From contig JAAYAE010000334.1 in the NCBI GenBank assembly GCA_012719555.1, positions 1 to 5,384 on the forward strand: a DNA stretch of 5,384 nt, written 5' to 3'. Positions 5,081 to 5,384 of this stretch are shown here, piece by piece (position 1 is the first letter of the stretch; each line of letters starts with the position of its first letter). Position numbers and translations under genes: made by a program. Origin of the DNA: Acholeplasmataceae bacterium. Its GTDB lineage: Bacteria; Bacillota; Negativicutes; Acidaminococcales; Acidaminococcaceae. The notes beneath the pieces are model-generated. The model was not told where the DNA came from. It saw only the letters and a program-made list of their open reading frames with translations, and ran no database searches.

Positions 5081-5384
5081 TTGTGTCTGTGGATTTTATG
5101 TGATTTTGTAGTTACTAGTTAGTAAAAATAATAGATATTCATTTATGTCATATCCAAAGACCACGAAAAAGTTTGCACTTTTTTGTATATCTTTGCACTT
5201 TTAAACGCCCAATTTGCTGATAAAATTAAAAGAGCTAGCTGATAAAAAATAATTCAATGTGAAATATTTGATTTGAAAGTTGAGCGCAGTGGGGGGAATA
5301 AGCGTTTATATGATGTTTATTGTGCAGTAATAATAGTTTTTTTTGCCATGTCGTTGACAAATGAATATAACAAATGTTGGACAG
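5081..5384. other. AT-rich non-coding stretch with direct repeats, no gene recognised
   Basis: No open frame with a ribosome site was found on either strand. The stretch holds a 14-base inverted repeat TTACTA-GT-TAGTAA (5112-5125). It also has an 11-base direct repeat TTTGCACTTTT at 5172-5182 and 5192-5202, exactly 20 bases apart, and a 10-base direct repeat GCTGATAAAA at 5216-5225 and 5238-5247. A hexaguanine run lies at 5291-5296 and a lone GTGCAG at 5322-5327. The paired repeats resemble a regulatory region for a gene beyond the right edge, but no convincing -35/-10 pair was seen. Confidence 0.5.
5172..5202. promoter_or_regulatory. Tandem 11-base repeat with 20-base period, possible operator
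   Basis: TTTGCACTTTT is present twice in the same orientation with starts 20 bases apart, about two helical turns, which would place two bound proteins on the same DNA face. The first copy is also part of a small AAAAAGT-TTGC-ACTTTTT hairpin (5166-5183). A regulator-binding role is only inference. Confidence 0.3.

Noticed and set aside
5310..5330. Six-codon leader peptide frame after a G-run
   Set aside because: The G-run is 13 bases from the ATG and is not a good ribosome site; such tiny frames are expected by chance.
5354..5359. TTGACA -35 box
   Set aside because: The sequence is a perfect -35 hexamer, but there is no -10-like hexamer at 16-18 bases downstream within the window.
5348..5384. 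Possible gene start at the right edge (ATG at 5348 or 5361)
   Set aside because: Both run open to the edge, but only 8-12 codons are visible, neither has a ribosome site, and the peptides are not recognisable.

Overview
This window is part of a surface-polysaccharide (O-antigen or capsule type) locus from a fairly AT-rich bacterium. All confident genes lie on the + strand. In order they are: the 3' end of a family 2 glycosyltransferase, a multi-spanning Wzy/WaaL-type O-antigen polymerase or ligase, and three dTDP-L-rhamnose pathway genes in the order rmlA, rmlC, rmlB. The strong AGGAGG-type ribosome sites, GTG starts and low GC suggest a Firmicute. An O-antigen ligase/polymerase-like protein would fit a diderm Firmicute (Negativicutes), but that placement is inference, not something the sequence proves.

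Layout: 1-762 is the glycosyltransferase (5' end outside the window). 784-1992 is the Wzy/WaaL-family membrane protein. 2035-2913 is rmlA. 2914-3401 is a 488-base stretch without a gene. 3402-3953 is rmlC and 3978-4997 is rmlB. A strong palindromic terminator candidate lies at 5051-5080. The last 300 bases or so are AT-rich non-coding DNA with short direct repeats. RmlA makes dTDP-glucose, RmlB dehydrates it to the 4-keto-6-deoxy sugar, and RmlC epimerises that at C3 and C5. The final reductase (RmlD) is not in the window. The glycosyltransferase and the Wzy/WaaL protein would then use the activated sugar to build, polymerise or attach the glycan.

The outstanding item is the 2914-3401 gap. 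It is almost wholly made of short stem-loops, about sixteen by eye. The stems differ in sequence but nearly all are perfectly paired with 2-5 nt loops. From 3045 to 3344 the hairpins are punctuated by a fixed hexamer: four copies of GTGCAG on the left, then, after an AT-rich centre, four copies of its reverse complement CTGCAC (one is CTGCAT) on the right. The array is therefore mirror-symmetric (4+4 hexamers, 3+3 enclosed hairpins). It could fold as a ladder of paired hexamers with a hairpin protruding on each side. At least one left/right hairpin pair is recognisably homologous. Just upstream are a separate three-way-junction-like element (2955-3014) and a long inverted repeat that includes the rmlA stop codon (2900-2944). 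I do not recognise the array as a named element. It is not a CRISPR. It most resembles, in organisation only, REP/BIME-type palindromic arrays.
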